Of a stretch of DNA of 64,000 nucleotides, positions 8,833 through 17,880 are shown one piece after another. Position 1 is the stretch's first letter, and every line of letters begins with the position of its first letter. The position numbers and the translations under genes were made by a program. The notes beneath the pieces are model-generated. The model was not told the origin of the DNA. It searched no databases and saw only the letters and a list, made by a program, of their open reading frames with translations. This DNA comes from Okeania sp. SIO1I7 (GTDB taxonomy: Bacteria; Cyanobacteriota; Cyanobacteriia; Cyanobacteriales; Microcoleaceae): NCBI GenBank assembly GCA_010672585.1, contig JAAHGF010000008.1, forward strand, positions 692,998 to 756,997, read 5' to 3'.

Positions 8833-9355
8833 TTCATTAATTGATAATTGATAATGGATAATTGATAATTACCTCGGGTTTTAACCGCTACGGAATTGAA
8901 TATAAGGAAATATTATTTCTTCACAGGAGTCGATTGGATATGGCTCTGAGACCTCGCCATCCCACCCTTCGGGAAGCTGCGCTAACGACCGCTGTCTTGG
9001 TCGATTGGATATGGCGAGGGGACCTCGCCATCCCTCGACCGCTTTTTTCCCCTTAAAAGGCTATGCTTTATAAACATTTTTCTTAACATAAAACTTGACA
9101 AAGTAGACAAGTTATGTAGAAGTTTTTAACAGGTTTTTGTCAGAGAAAAAGTGTATTTAAATGTACGTTTTTTTTGATAACTTAAGTAGTTTTTCTTATC
9201 TACTATGATTCTTTATCCTTTCTCCCCTGCTCCCTACTCCCCTACTCCCCTAATTCCCACAAGGTTTTCAGGAGTTCCTGATAAGGGATAGCTTAAAAGG
9301 GTCGGCTTCAAGGCGCGAATTATTTAATTATTAATTATTAATTATTAATTATTCG
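8833..9355 (-). mobile_element. TTAC-targeted element, copy 3 (reverse orientation, with nested insertion)
   Basis: On the minus strand the element starts CGAATAATTAATAATT right after TTTAC (9356-9360 complement) and ends TTAATGAA at 8833. Its body (GGTAATTATCAATTATCC, CGGTTAAAACCCGAGG, ATATCCAATCGAC blocks, CCCCTTTTTTCCCC) matches copy 1 at 2226-2558. It is interrupted at 9061-9291 by another element with a 9-bp target duplication. It lies between the CHASE2 gene and the HAD gene. Confidence 0.8.
9061..9291. mobile_element. 231-bp element nested in the TTAC element
   Basis: It is flanked by the direct repeat CTTAAAAGG (9052-9060 and 9292-9300), which in the uninterrupted relative (2255-2270) is a single CCTTTTAAGG site. 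Ends are CTATGCTTTATAAAC and GATAAGGGATAG, weakly inverted. The interior (CTTGACAAAGTAGACAAG, AACTTAAGTAGTTTTTCTTATCTAC, CTCCCTACTCCCCTA) is matched in reverse complement by 38955-39135. It is non-coding. Confidence 0.75.
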
Positions 9356-9706
9356 GTAAAGGGCGGTTATACTGCTATGCTGAGTCGATATTTAAAATTT
9401 TAGTCAACAGGTACAAGAGAAGATTATCAATACCTGACTTCCAGGTATAATTCACTTTTATGAACAATTTTATAGTTTCAAATTAATCAAATTATGGTAA
9501 ATTTAAAAAAGTTTATTATCTTTTCTTTTCTGGGTTTAATACCCCACCGTCAACGAAGGTGTTTAAAATTGCTTGGGGTTTGTAGACACAAAGTGGCGTG
9601 TCGAAGACTATCCCCATGTGATTTTTCCCTCTGCCTTCTGCCTTATTCAAGGTCATTTGAATCAAATTATTTTTTCGAGCAAAACTATTATGGAGATGCA
9701 AAATTA

Positions 9707-10393
9707 ATGAATTTGGAAAACTTTGAAATTGTAAGTTTCGATTGTTATGGAACTCTGATTGATTGGGAAAGTGGCATAATTACAGTATTAAAAAATTTAA
9801 TTGCCAATCATCAAATTAATATTAGCCCACAACAAATTCTCGAAATGTTTGCTAAATTCGAGTCAGAAGCAGAAGCAGGAGAATATATAAAATATCGAGA
9901 AGTTCTGAAACAAGTAGTAGAAAAAATTGGTAAAGAACTAAACTTTCAACCTACAGAATCAGAATTAAATTCTCTAGCAAATTCCATCAAAAACTGGCAA
10001 CCTTTTCCAGATACAATCACAGCCTTACAAACCCTAAAACAAAAATATCGTATTGCCATAATTTCTAATATTGATGATGACTTATTTACTGATACTGCCA
10101 AACATCTCCAAATAGAATTTGATTTTGTTATTACAGCTCAACAAATTAAATCATATAAACCATCACAAAAGAACTTTAAAACGGCAATCAAAAAAATGGA
10201 AATTACACCAGAAAAGCTATTACATATTGCCCAGAGTATTTACCATGATATAGTACCAGCAAAAGCCATGGGATTATCAACAATTTGGGTAAATCGCCGA
10301 CAAGAAAAAGAAGGATTAGGCGCAACTTTACCAGCTAGTGAAAAACCAGATTTAGAAGTACCAGATTTGAAAACTTTAGTGGATTTAATTTAA
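9707..10393 (+). CDS. HAD-superfamily haloacid dehalogenase type II-like hydrolase
   Basis: This 228-aa protein has all four HAD motifs: nucleophile Asp12 in FDCYGTLIDW, the motif II Ser in AIISNIDDD, a motif III Lys in SYKPSQKNF, and motif IV HIAQSIYHDIVPAKAMG. It most resembles the class that includes 2-haloacid dehalogenase type II; the real substrate is unknown. I chose ATG 9707, preceded by GGAG about 12 bases upstream. The open frame extends to 9494, but that part is a repeat (GTTTAATACCCCACCGTC, then GTAGACACAAAGTGGCGTG) found elsewhere in the window, so it is unlikely to be coding. A ClC/USP fragment follows 21 bp after the stop codon in the same frame. Confidence 0.8.
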   Translation: MNLENFEIVSFDCYGTLIDWESGIITVLKNLIANHQINISPQQILEMFAKFESEAEAGEYIKYREVLKQVVEKIGKELNFQPTESELNSLANSIKNWQPFPDTITALQTLKQKYRIAIISNIDDDLFTDTAKHLQIEFDFVITAQQIKSYKPSQKNFKTAIKKMEITPEKLLHIAQSIYHDIVPAKAMGLSTIWVNRRQEKEGLGATLPASEKPDLEVPDLKTLVDLI

Positions 10394-10414
10394 TTTGTTA
10401 AAATTATAGTTATA

Positions 10415-10585
10415 TTGAAAAATGTTGCATTAGTAGGAAAAGGTCGTTTACTACTATTGCTAGACAATTCAGAAACAGCAATCACTTTACTACAAATTGC
10501 CATGGCGATCGCCTATGAAAAAAATTATGAAATAGAATGCTTACAAGTAATATTAGTACCATTTAATTCTTCTTATTATTTATAG
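10415..10585 (+). pseudogene. Fragment of a ClC-linked universal-stress (USP) domain gene
   Basis: A 56-residue frame reads VALVGKGRLLLLLDNSETA..., then IAYEKNYEIECLQVILVP, ending in TAG. It aligns with the first strand, helix and second strand of the first USP domain of the ClC protein encoded at 11141-13861 (GNGRLLVPLSNPSTA... RNYELECVQVVIVP). There is no good start codon and the rest of the domain is absent. It is best read as the remnant of a duplicated ClC/USP gene, possibly left when intervening DNA was lost. Confidence 0.65.
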
Positions 10586-11140
10586 GTTTCTAAGAACGGT
10601 TGCCATCAGATTAGCGACATACATGAGTCAGAATAATTTAGTTGATAGAAATTCTCATCCCATTAAGCACATTCGCACTTCCATTAATCAGGGTTGTTTC
10701 ATTAACAAGCTATTAGCTTTTCCTTAGGTCATGGGACCCTTGCCAGTATTTAGCTAGAGCGCTAAAAATCCAAGGGTTCGACGTCCCCCACGCTTATTTG
10801 AAAAAGCCCGTGGTGCGCCTTTTATCGGGGATTCAAACCCCCATTATACACCCCAGAGAAGCTGATAGCTGACCGCTGACGGCTGACTGCTATTTCAAAC
10901 GTGAAACGTATTGTGAGAGTGAGTTTAGAAGGTATGGGTTAGAGGGGGATATGAGAAAATCGAACCCCCAAACAGTTAATTCAACCTTTATGGTTGTAGT
11001 TTTTCTCTACACTTCCCACATTCCCCCGCTACCAGGTTTGATATTAACCCATAACGAAAAAGATAAAAAAGAGCCACTAAGAACTAGAATAAACACAAAA
11101 CTCTATTCCATACTGCCAAAACAACACCCTAAACTCTGTT
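10586..11140. other. Intergenic repeat DNA before the ClC gene
   Basis: No gene is visible. The stretch 10765-10830 (GCTAAAAATCC, GGTTCGACGTCCCCCAC, TTTGAAAAA) is matched in reverse complement at 59125-59185, and the GGGGATTCAAACCCCC block at about 10829-10845 recurs near 59105-59120. Heptad-like CAGCTATC/CTGACGG remnants lie at 10860-10890. The ClC promoter probably lies in 10900-11130, but I see no distinct boxes. Confidence 0.5.
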
Positions 11141-13861
11141 ATGTGGCATCAGTATATCCGACAAGAAGTTCAAATCCATCTCAAAAACTTTATTTATCCA
11201 CTGCTAAGACCAAAACGTGTAGCAGTCTTTGAAGCTTGCTTAATCGGAATCGTATCTGGATTAGCAGCAGTCATACTCAAAGAAGGTGCAGGATGGCTAG
11301 GTAGTTTGCGTATAGCTTCATCCCTCAAATATCCACCTTGGTTATTATTACCAATTTTTGGCGCCGTTGGAGGATTTGTAGCAGGTTTATTAGTACAACG
11401 TTTAGCACCAGAAACTGGAGGAAGTGGAGTACCCCAAGTCAAAGCTGCACTCGCAGGTATGCGAATTCCGTTAAACTTCCCGATCGCCATTGTTAAAATG
11501 TTCACTACCATCTTGACAGTGGGTTCTGGATTAACATTAGGGCGACAAGGCCCAACAGTGCAAATAGGTGCATCCTTAGCAGCTTGGATCAGCCGTTTAG
11601 TTCCTACTTCTCCGAGTTATCGTCGTCAGTTAATTGCCTGTGGTGCTGCTGCTGGGTTAGCTGCTGGTTTCAACGCTCCCATCGCTGGAGTCTTATTTGT
11701 AGTAGAAGACCTGATGCACGATGTTTCTGGTATCACCTTGGGACCAGCAATTATCGCTTCTTTCGTTGGTGCAGTTGTTTCCCAAATGCTAGGGGGAGAA
11801 AGTTTATACTTAGATAAGAACAGTTACTTAGATACCTCAATTACAGGATTTTTACACCCCAAAGAAATTCCTTTTTACATAATTTTGGGAATGTTAGCAG
11901 GTTTATTAGGAACAGCATTTAGTCGAGGAATTATTGCGACTTCCATATTTCAGCGCCGATTCAAATTAACATTACCTTGGCGAATAGCTATCACAGGACT
12001 AATTAGTGGTTTAATTATCGCATCTTTACCAGAATCATTTCGTAATCATACTGGTTTAAGAGAATTGCTAGGCAGTAGCGAAGCAAACTTGAAATGGAGT
12101 TTCATTGCTTTTGCCGAATACTTTATCTTGACAATATTTGCCGCCAGTTCCGGTGCCCCTGGCGGTTTTTTTGCTCCATCGTTAGTTATTGGGGCCGCCC
12201 TCGGTCAGATAGTTGGAATTTTGCAAAGTAATTTAGTCGGTATTGAACAACCAACAATTTTTGCTCTAGCAGGAATGGGTGCATTCTTTTGTGCTGTATC
12301 AAGAGCACCCATGACAGCAGTAGTAATTATTTTTGAGAAGACACAAGATTTTCGCTTAGTGTTGCCGCTAATGATTGTTTCTATTGTCGCTTTATTGATG
12401 GCAGAAAAGATAGATAAAAAGTCTCTATCCGACCTGGTTTTAGATTTCAAAGGTCTGCAACTCAAGAAGGAGAAGTCAGCAAATGATTATTTGAGCAATA
12501 TTCGTGCGGATGAAGTCATGCACACTCCCGTAGAAACTCTTGATTTTAATTTAACTTTGGATAAGGTGAAGCAGAAATTTTCTAATTCCCATCATCGAGG
12601 TTTTCCAGCGCTTGATGATAGTGGCTTGCTCGTAGGTATTGTCACTCAGACAGATTTAGCTTACACTCGCAAACGCGAACTTTCCGGAGACACCCTATTA
12701 AAAGAGTTTATGACACCTCATCCCATGACAGTTAAAACTACAGATAATCTGAGCGAGGTTTTGTATCTTTTACATCAATACAAACTTAGTCGTTTACCTG
12801 TGATGGAAGGTCGTCATCTGGTAGGAATTATCACTGATACTGATATTATCCGAATAGAATCAGAACAAATAGGTAAGACAAATCTGGGAACTCATAGTCA
12901 AGAACCTTCTTATATAGTTTATCAAACGCGATCGCCTCAAATAGGGAATGGTCGATTATTAGTACCATTAAGTAATCCTAGTACCGCTCCTGCATTATTA
13001 AAATTAGCCACTGTTATCGCTCGGCAACGTAATTATGAATTGGAATGCGTGCAAGTTGTGATTGTGCCTCGTCAAAGTTCCCCAGATGAGACTGTCGTAG
13101 ATACAACTAAGAGTCGTCGTTTATTAGCAATGGCAGAGCGCATAGCTAAGGATTTGAAAATTCCTATGCACACTCAAATTCGGGTTGGTCACGATGTTGC
13201 TGATACTATTTTGGAAATTATTAAGGAAAGACATATATCTCTAATACTGATGGGTTGGAAGGGTGACTCTTCTGCTTCTGGTCGTGTTTTTGGCAGTATT
13301 GTGGATACTCTGATCCGACAAGCTATTTGTGAAGTAATAGTAGTGAAATGGGGAGGTAGAAAGTTAAAAGAGGAAGAAATATTCAAAGATATTACTAATA
13401 CTAATGAAAGATTTGAAGCAAACTGGGATCATGTTGTTTCTGATAATATGTATTCTTTTTTGGGATGGCGACGGTGGTTAGTACCCATTCGAGATATTCC
13501 TACACAAGCAGCAGCAGTAAAGCTTTTGCCTGCCTTGGTTTCTTTGAGTGTGAAACCAGAAATTCTCTTATGTCAGGTTTTAACTAAGTCTGTTGTTAAG
13601 CCTAATATTGAGGAAATGAAACAAGCAGCAAAGATTCTTCAGCATCGCTTGGATACAGAAGTTATGGCTACTTCAGTCTGTGCTAGTTCTGTTTCAACTG
13701 CTATAGTTAATTTGGCTGATACTCATAACTGTGACGTTGTAGTTATTGGTGCTAGTAAGGAAGGATTTTTGAAACAAGCAATTAATGGCAATATTCCAGA
13801 GGCGATCGCTCGTGGTTGTGATTGTACTGTAATTCTGGTGCGGACTGCTTATAGTGAATGA
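11141..13861 (+). CDS. ClC chloride channel/transporter with CBS pair and two USP domains
   Basis: This is a 906-aa protein. Residues 20-430 are the ClC membrane domain, with the anion-path motifs GGSGVPQVK (about 85), LGRQGPTVQIG (about 133-143) and SGAPGGFFAPSLVIG (about 335-350). The position of the gating Glu in GREGP is Gln136, which favours uncoupled channel behaviour over Cl-/H+ exchange. Two CBS domains follow (about 460-580: DEVMHTPVETL and KEFMTPHPMTV), then two UspA-like domains (about 605-745 and 775-905; GWKGDSSASGRVFGS carries an ATP-loop-like motif). The CBS and USP parts probably sense adenine nucleotides and control the pore. ClC-CBS-USP fusions are typical of cyanobacteria. 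It is transcribed alone; a USP fragment upstream suggests past duplication. Confidence 0.9.
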   Translation: MWHQYIRQEVQIHLKNFIYPLLRPKRVAVFEACLIGIVSGLAAVILKEGAGWLGSLRIASSLKYPPWLLLPIFGAVGGFVAGLLVQRLAPETGGSGVPQVKAALAGMRIPLNFPIAIVKMFTTILTVGSGLTLGRQGPTVQIGASLAAWISRLVPTSPSYRRQLIACGAAAGLAAGFNAPIAGVLFVVEDLMHDVSGITLGPAIIASFVGAVVSQMLGGESLYLDKNSYLDTSITGFLHPKEIPFYIILGMLAGLLGTAFSRGIIATSIFQRRFKLTLPWRIAITGLISGLIIASLPESFRNHTGLRELLGSSEANLKWSFIAFAEYFILTIFAASSGAPGGFFAPSLVIGAALGQIVGILQSNLVGIEQPTIFALAGMGAFFCAVSRAPMTAVVIIFEKTQDFRLVLPLMIVSIVALLMAEKIDKKSLSDLVLDFKGLQLKKEKSANDYLSNIRADEVMHTPVETLDFNLTLDKVKQKFSNSHHRGFPALDDSGLLVGIVTQTDLAYTRKRELSGDTLLKEFMTPHPMTVKTTDNLSEVLYLLHQYKLSRLPVMEGRHLVGIITDTDIIRIESEQIGKTNLGTHSQEPSYIVYQTRSPQIGNGRLLVPLSNPSTAPALLKLATVIARQRNYELECVQVVIVPRQSSPDETVVDTTKSRRLLAMAERIAKDLKIPMHTQIRVGHDVADTILEIIKERHISLILMGWKGDSSASGRVFGSIVDTLIRQAICEVIVVKWGGRKLKEEEIFKDITNTNERFEANWDHVVSDNMYSFLGWRRWLVPIRDIPTQAAAVKLLPALVSLSVKPEILLCQVLTKSVVKPNIEEMKQAAKILQHRLDTEVMATSVCASSVSTAIVNLADTHNCDVVVIGASKEGFLKQAINGNIPEAIARGCDCTVILVRTAYSE

Positions 13862-13982
13862 TATACCGGGAAGAAGAAGGTGTTGATTTATTACGATTAC
13901 GAATTATAAAATTTGGCAGTTCTAGAAAATTATGGTTTTTCATGAATGTTAATGTTTAAGTCAAAATAGGAGGCTAATTTCT

Positions 13983-16754
13983 ATGACAGCATTTTCAAAA
14001 TTGCCACAGAAAACAAATGTAGCTGAAACTACAATAGAGGATGAATTTAATCCTTCACCACAACTGAAACAAAGGTGGGAGAAATGGTTTCTAGCTTTGC
14101 TAGGGGTTGTAATGGCAGTTGCGATATTTGCCATACCGATACAAACAGTCAATGCTACTCCGAATATTGAGTTCACTGACTCACAGCAAGCTTTGGGGAA
14201 TTCTTATAGCTATGGTGTGAGTTTAGCGGATGTAGATGGAGATGGTGATCTTGATGCTTTTGTTGCTAATAATTTTGAGCAACCCAATAAAGTTTGGTTA
14301 AATGATGGTAGGGGGAATTTCACTGATTCACAGCAAGCTTTGGGGAGTTCCAGAAGCATAGATGTGGGTGTAGCAGATGTGGATGGAGATGGCGATCTGG
14401 ACGCTTTTGTTGCTAATTACAATAGTCAGCATCAGCAGAATAAAGTTTGGTTAAATGATGGCAGGGGCAATTTCACTGACTCACGGCAAGCTTTGGGGAA
14501 TTCCAGCAGCTTGTATGTGAGTGTAGCAGATGTGGATGGAGATGGTGACACGGATGCTTTTGTTGCTAATGATAATCAGCCCAATAAAGTTTGGTTAAAC
14601 GATGGTAGGGGGAATTTCACTGACTCACCGCAAGCTTTGGGGCGTTCCAGAAGCTATGGTGTGAGTTTAGCGGATGTGGATGGAGATGGCGATATTGATG
14701 CTTTTGTTGCTAATAATGGTCAGCCTAACACAGTTTGGTTAAATGATGGTAGCGGTAATTTCACTGACTCACAGCAAGCTTTGGGGCGTTCCAGAAGCTA
14801 TGGTGTGAGTTTAGCGGATGTGGATGGAGATGGCGATCTGGACGCTTTTGTTGCTAATAATAGTCAGCCTAACACAGTTTGGTTAAATGATGGTAGCGGT
14901 AATTTCACTGACTCACAGCAAGCTTTGGGGCGTTCCAGAAGCTATGGTATGAGTTTAGCGGATGTGGATGGAGATGGTGATATTGATGCTTTTGTTGCTA
15001 ATAATAGTCAGCCTAACACAGTTTGGTTAAACAACCTAGACCGCTATATCAATTATCCTCCTACCAACCTTACATTGAGCAACAACACTATTGATGAAAA
15101 CATACCAGCTAACAGTGTAGTGGGAACATTCTCTACCACTGACCCTGATGATGATACCTTTACCTACCAATTAGTCAGGGGTAACGAAGATACTGATAAC
15201 TCAGCCTTCACTATAGATGGTGCACAACTCAAAATCACAAATTCACCAGACTATGAAACACAGTCTACCTACAGTATTCGAGTCCAAACTACTGACTCTG
15301 CTGGAGGAAATCTCCAGAAGGTATTTACTCTCAATATTAACGAACCTCCCACCAACCTTACACTGAGCAACAACACTATTGATGAAAACATACCAGATAA
15401 CAGTGTAGTAGGAACATTCTCTAGCACTGACACTGACGATGATACCTTTACCTACCAATTAGTCAGGGGTAACGGAGATACTGATAACTCAGCCTTTATT
15501 ATAGATGGTGAACAACTCAAAATCACAGATTCACCAGACTATGAAACACAGTCTACCTACAGTATTCGAGTCCAAACTAATGACTCTGCTGGAGGAATTT
15601 TCCAGAAGGTATTTACTCTCAATATTAACGAAACTCTCACCAACCTTACACTGAGCAACAACACTATCAACGAAAACATACCAGATAACAGTGTAGTGGG
15701 AGAATTCTCTACCACTGACACTGACGATAATACTTTTACCTACCAATTAGTCATGGGTAACGGAGATACTGATAACTCAGCCTTCACTATAGATGGAGAG
15801 CAACTCAAAATCACAGATTCACCAGACTATGAAACACAGTCTACCTACAGTATTCGAGTCCAAACTACTGACTCTGCTGGAGGAACTTTCCAGAAGGTAT
15901 TTACTCTCAATATTAACGATATTAACGAACCTCCCACCAACCTCACACTCAATAACACCAGTATCGACGAAAACGAACTAGCTAACAGTGTAGTAGGAAG
16001 ATTCTCTACCACAGACACTGAGGATAATACCTTTACCTACCAATTAGTCAGGGGTAACGGAGATACTGATAACTCAGCCTTCACTATAGATGGTGAACAA
16101 CTCAAAATCACAGATTCACCAGACTATGAAACACAGTCTACCTACAGTATTCGAGTCCAAACTACTGACTCTGCTGGAGGAACTTTCCAGAAGGTATTTA
16201 CTATCAATATTAACGATATTGTGGAAAAACAGACTTGTGAGAATACAGCACAAAACAACTTAGTAGTCAATGGCAGCTTTGAAACACCAGTAGTCCCTGG
16301 TGTTGGTTTTGAAACATCAATTGAAGGTTGGGAGCTAGTTCAAGGGCCAGTTATCGAACTTAATAGTCTATACATCACCTACCCCAACCTCACTGATGTC
16401 TACGATGGATCACAATTTGTGGATCTAGATAGTTTAGCAACTCAAGAATACGGTAAAACCATCACCAAAATTTCTCAGAAAATTCCTACCCAACCAGGGA
16501 AGACCTACAAGTTAACTTTTGCATTTACAGGTAGTGGCACTTCAACTACAGAACATAACAAACTGAATTTACGTTGGGGAGATGAATTAGTTGAAGCACT
16601 GGATAAAGTTGACGGTGAAACTACATGGGAGGTGAAGACCTACAACCTCCAAGCTAAAAGCACTGAAACTGTTCTCAGTTTTGATAATCTCAATGAAGTA
16701 GCTGATGGTTATGGTACTCATATTGATGGAGTAAGTCTTAACTTATGCCAGTAA
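13983..16754 (+). CDS. Secreted FG-GAP/cadherin-like repeat protein with C-terminal DUF642-like domain
   Basis: This is a 923-aa protein. A 45-residue cytoplasmic N-terminus is followed by a hydrophobic signal-like segment (WFLALLGVVMAVAIFAIP, about 36-54). Six FG-GAP/VCBS-type repeats of about 48 aa follow (about 60-355), each with a DVDGDGDxDAF calcium-binding loop. Four cadherin-like repeats of about 96 aa come next (PPTNLTLSNNTIDEN...DSAGG). The C-terminal 170 aa (NLVVNGSFETP...) resemble the DUF642/choice-of-anchor galactose-binding fold. It is probably a surface or extracellular adhesion protein stabilised by Ca2+. A strong ribosome site (AGGAGG) lies 8 or 9 bases before the ATG. The repeats are almost identical at DNA level, so copy number may vary between strains. 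Confidence 0.8.
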   Translation: MTAFSKLPQKTNVAETTIEDEFNPSPQLKQRWEKWFLALLGVVMAVAIFAIPIQTVNATPNIEFTDSQQALGNSYSYGVSLADVDGDGDLDAFVANNFEQPNKVWLNDGRGNFTDSQQALGSSRSIDVGVADVDGDGDLDAFVANYNSQHQQNKVWLNDGRGNFTDSRQALGNSSSLYVSVADVDGDGDTDAFVANDNQPNKVWLNDGRGNFTDSPQALGRSRSYGVSLADVDGDGDIDAFVANNGQPNTVWLNDGSGNFTDSQQALGRSRSYGVSLADVDGDGDLDAFVANNSQPNTVWLNDGSGNFTDSQQALGRSRSYGMSLADVDGDGDIDAFVANNSQPNTVWLNNLDRYINYPPTNLTLSNNTIDENIPANSVVGTFSTTDPDDDTFTYQLVRGNEDTDNSAFTIDGAQLKITNSPDYETQSTYSIRVQTTDSAGGNLQKVFTLNINEPPTNLTLSNNTIDENIPDNSVVGTFSSTDTDDDTFTYQLVRGNGDTDNSAFIIDGEQLKITDSPDYETQSTYSIRVQTNDSAGGIFQKVFTLNINETLTNLTLSNNTINENIPDNSVVGEFSTTDTDDNTFTYQLVMGNGDTDNSAFTIDGEQLKITDSPDYETQSTYSIRVQTTDSAGGTFQKVFTLNINDINEPPTNLTLNNTSIDENELANSVVGRFSTTDTEDNTFTYQLVRGNGDTDNSAFTIDGEQLKITDSPDYETQSTYSIRVQTTDSAGGTFQKVFTININDIVEKQTCENTAQNNLVVNGSFETPVVPGVGFETSIEGWELVQGPVIELNSLYITYPNLTDVYDGSQFVDLDSLATQEYGKTITKISQKIPTQPGKTYKLTFAFTGSGTSTTEHNKLNLRWGDELVEALDKVDGETTWEVKTYNLQAKSTETVLSFDNLNEVADGYGTHIDGVSLNLCQ

Positions 16755-16775
16755 TGGGATTTGGCTAAAGCTTTG

Positions 16776-16814
16776 GAGCGATCGCCTTGGGTAGATCAAA
16801 TAGGGCGATCGCTC
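16776..16814 (+). terminator. HIP1 hairpin downstream of the repeat protein
   Basis: GAGCGATCGCC and GGCGATCGCTC form an 11-bp perfect stem with a 17-base loop, followed by TGTTTTAGCAGTTTTTTAG. It stands 22 bp after the stop codon, and both arms contain GCGATCGC. A terminator role is likely but the T-run is interrupted. Confidence 0.5.
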
Positions 16815-16844
16815 TGTTTTAGCAGTTTTTTAGTAGGGCGGTTG

Positions 16845-17190
16845 TTATACCAATTTTAAAAAAGAATGTTACGAATAATAAGTGCGATAAAGAGATTTTG
16901 CAGGAAATGTCCCTTTGAAAAAAAAGAGGATTTATGACCTATATGCTGTTTGCTTGACATCCTCAGAATTCCGTTCCGATCACAAATATTGAGTTGCTTA
17001 GGACATAGAGTAATGCAGAATCGAATACTGTCCAATTTTTTTTCCACTATTGCTTCTGTTAATGCGCATTCCATCTCTTGGTCAGCATTCCTATGGCAAG
17101 GAAACCTCCCAGGGTTCCGACCGCTTGGGTCTGTCGCCACCCTGGGAGGTCGCACCGCATTTTCCCTAAGACACAAGGTACTTTAGATTG
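16845..17190. repeat. Intergenic repeat remnant with IS605-like motif
   Basis: It starts with the ATACCAATTTTAAAAAAGAATG end seen in other elements. At 16954 it has TTGACATCCTCAGAATTCC, the kind of sequence found at the 3' end of cyanobacterial IS200/IS605 elements, read on the minus strand. Bases 17107-17152 hold an inverted CCTCCCAGGG..CCCTGGGAGG pair. A minus-strand frame over 16856-17176 exists but shows no recognisable domain. I call the whole stretch a decayed insertion. The rest up to 17556 is AT-rich without signal. Confidence 0.4.
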
Positions 17191-17556
17191 GGACTTTCTT
17201 ATTTATAAATAAAAATACAAAATTTCCGAGACCACTGAGAATCTCGGTTAAATTATAAAATAGGTTGATTCTACCTTACTTGCTTGAGAACTAAGACTGT
17301 AGAAAGAAAACAGTTTAATTATTGAGATTAGTCCACTAGAAACCGTACAAAGCATTATTCTCTCAATGAGAATATAACTGAGAATTACTTTTTACTTTTA
17401 AGCATAAACATATCTCAATTTAGAGCGTTTTTTCTGTTGTTCTAGAGATACTTAATCAAATGTTTAGTCTATCTTAATTACTTCTAAACATTTATGGACA
17501 CAAACAGTTTTGTGCAACTTTCTACATATCTATTTCAAAAGTTCTCAACCGTTAAT

Positions 17557-17880
17557 TTATAGGTACTTTTCTAAAGTTTGAGCCAATGTAGTTTTAGGAA
17601 CGGCTCCAACCACCATATCAACTCTTTGGCCTCCCTTAAAAATCATCAAGGTAGGAATACTGCGAATCCCATACTGACTTGCTACATTAGGATTTTCGTC
17701 CGTATTTACTTTAACTACTTTTATTTGTCCTTCGTATTGCCCTGCAATTTCTTCAACTACAGGAGCCACCATCCGGCATGGCCCGCACCAAGGTGCCCAG
17801 AAATCTACTAAAACTGGAACATCACTTTCAAGCACTTCTTGCTTGAAACTGCTATCGGTAACTGGTGTTGCTGCTGTCAT
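17557..17880 (-). CDS. trxA: Thioredoxin
   Basis: This 107-aa protein is the normal length for a bacterial m-type thioredoxin. It has the active site WCGPC at residues 31-35 ([14 protein letters not shown]), the buried Asp in VDFWAP, and the cis-Pro loop RSIPTLMIF. It reduces disulfides in target enzymes, taking electrons from ferredoxin- or NADPH-thioredoxin reductase. It stands alone, with long spacers on both sides. The next gene upstream in the same orientation is guaB3, 1.46 kb away, so co-transcription is unlikely. Confidence 0.95.
   Translation of the reverse strand: MTAATPVTDSSFKQEVLESDVPVLVDFWAPWCGPCRMVAPVVEEIAGQYEGQIKVVKVNTDENPNVASQYGIRSIPTLMIFKGGQRVDMVVGAVPKTTLAQTLEKYL

Noticed and set aside
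9494-9706. Longer N-terminus of the HAD protein
   Set aside because: The extension is a translated repeat found also near 720 and 24700, and ATG 9707 with GGAG fits the start of the HAD fold.
10829-10850. GGGGATTCAAACCCCC looks like a tRNA T-arm
   Set aside because: No acceptor stem, anticodon arm or CCA-side pairing around it, and the same block recurs near 59105 as part of a repeat.
10951-11232. 93-codon frame overlapping the start of the ClC gene
   Set aside because: It overlaps 92 bp of the ClC coding start in another frame, has no ribosome site and low-complexity composition.
16856-17176. 106-codon minus-strand frame with KKLDSIRFCITLCPKQL
   Set aside because: No recognised family and it begins in a repeat; kept only as part of a decayed insertion.
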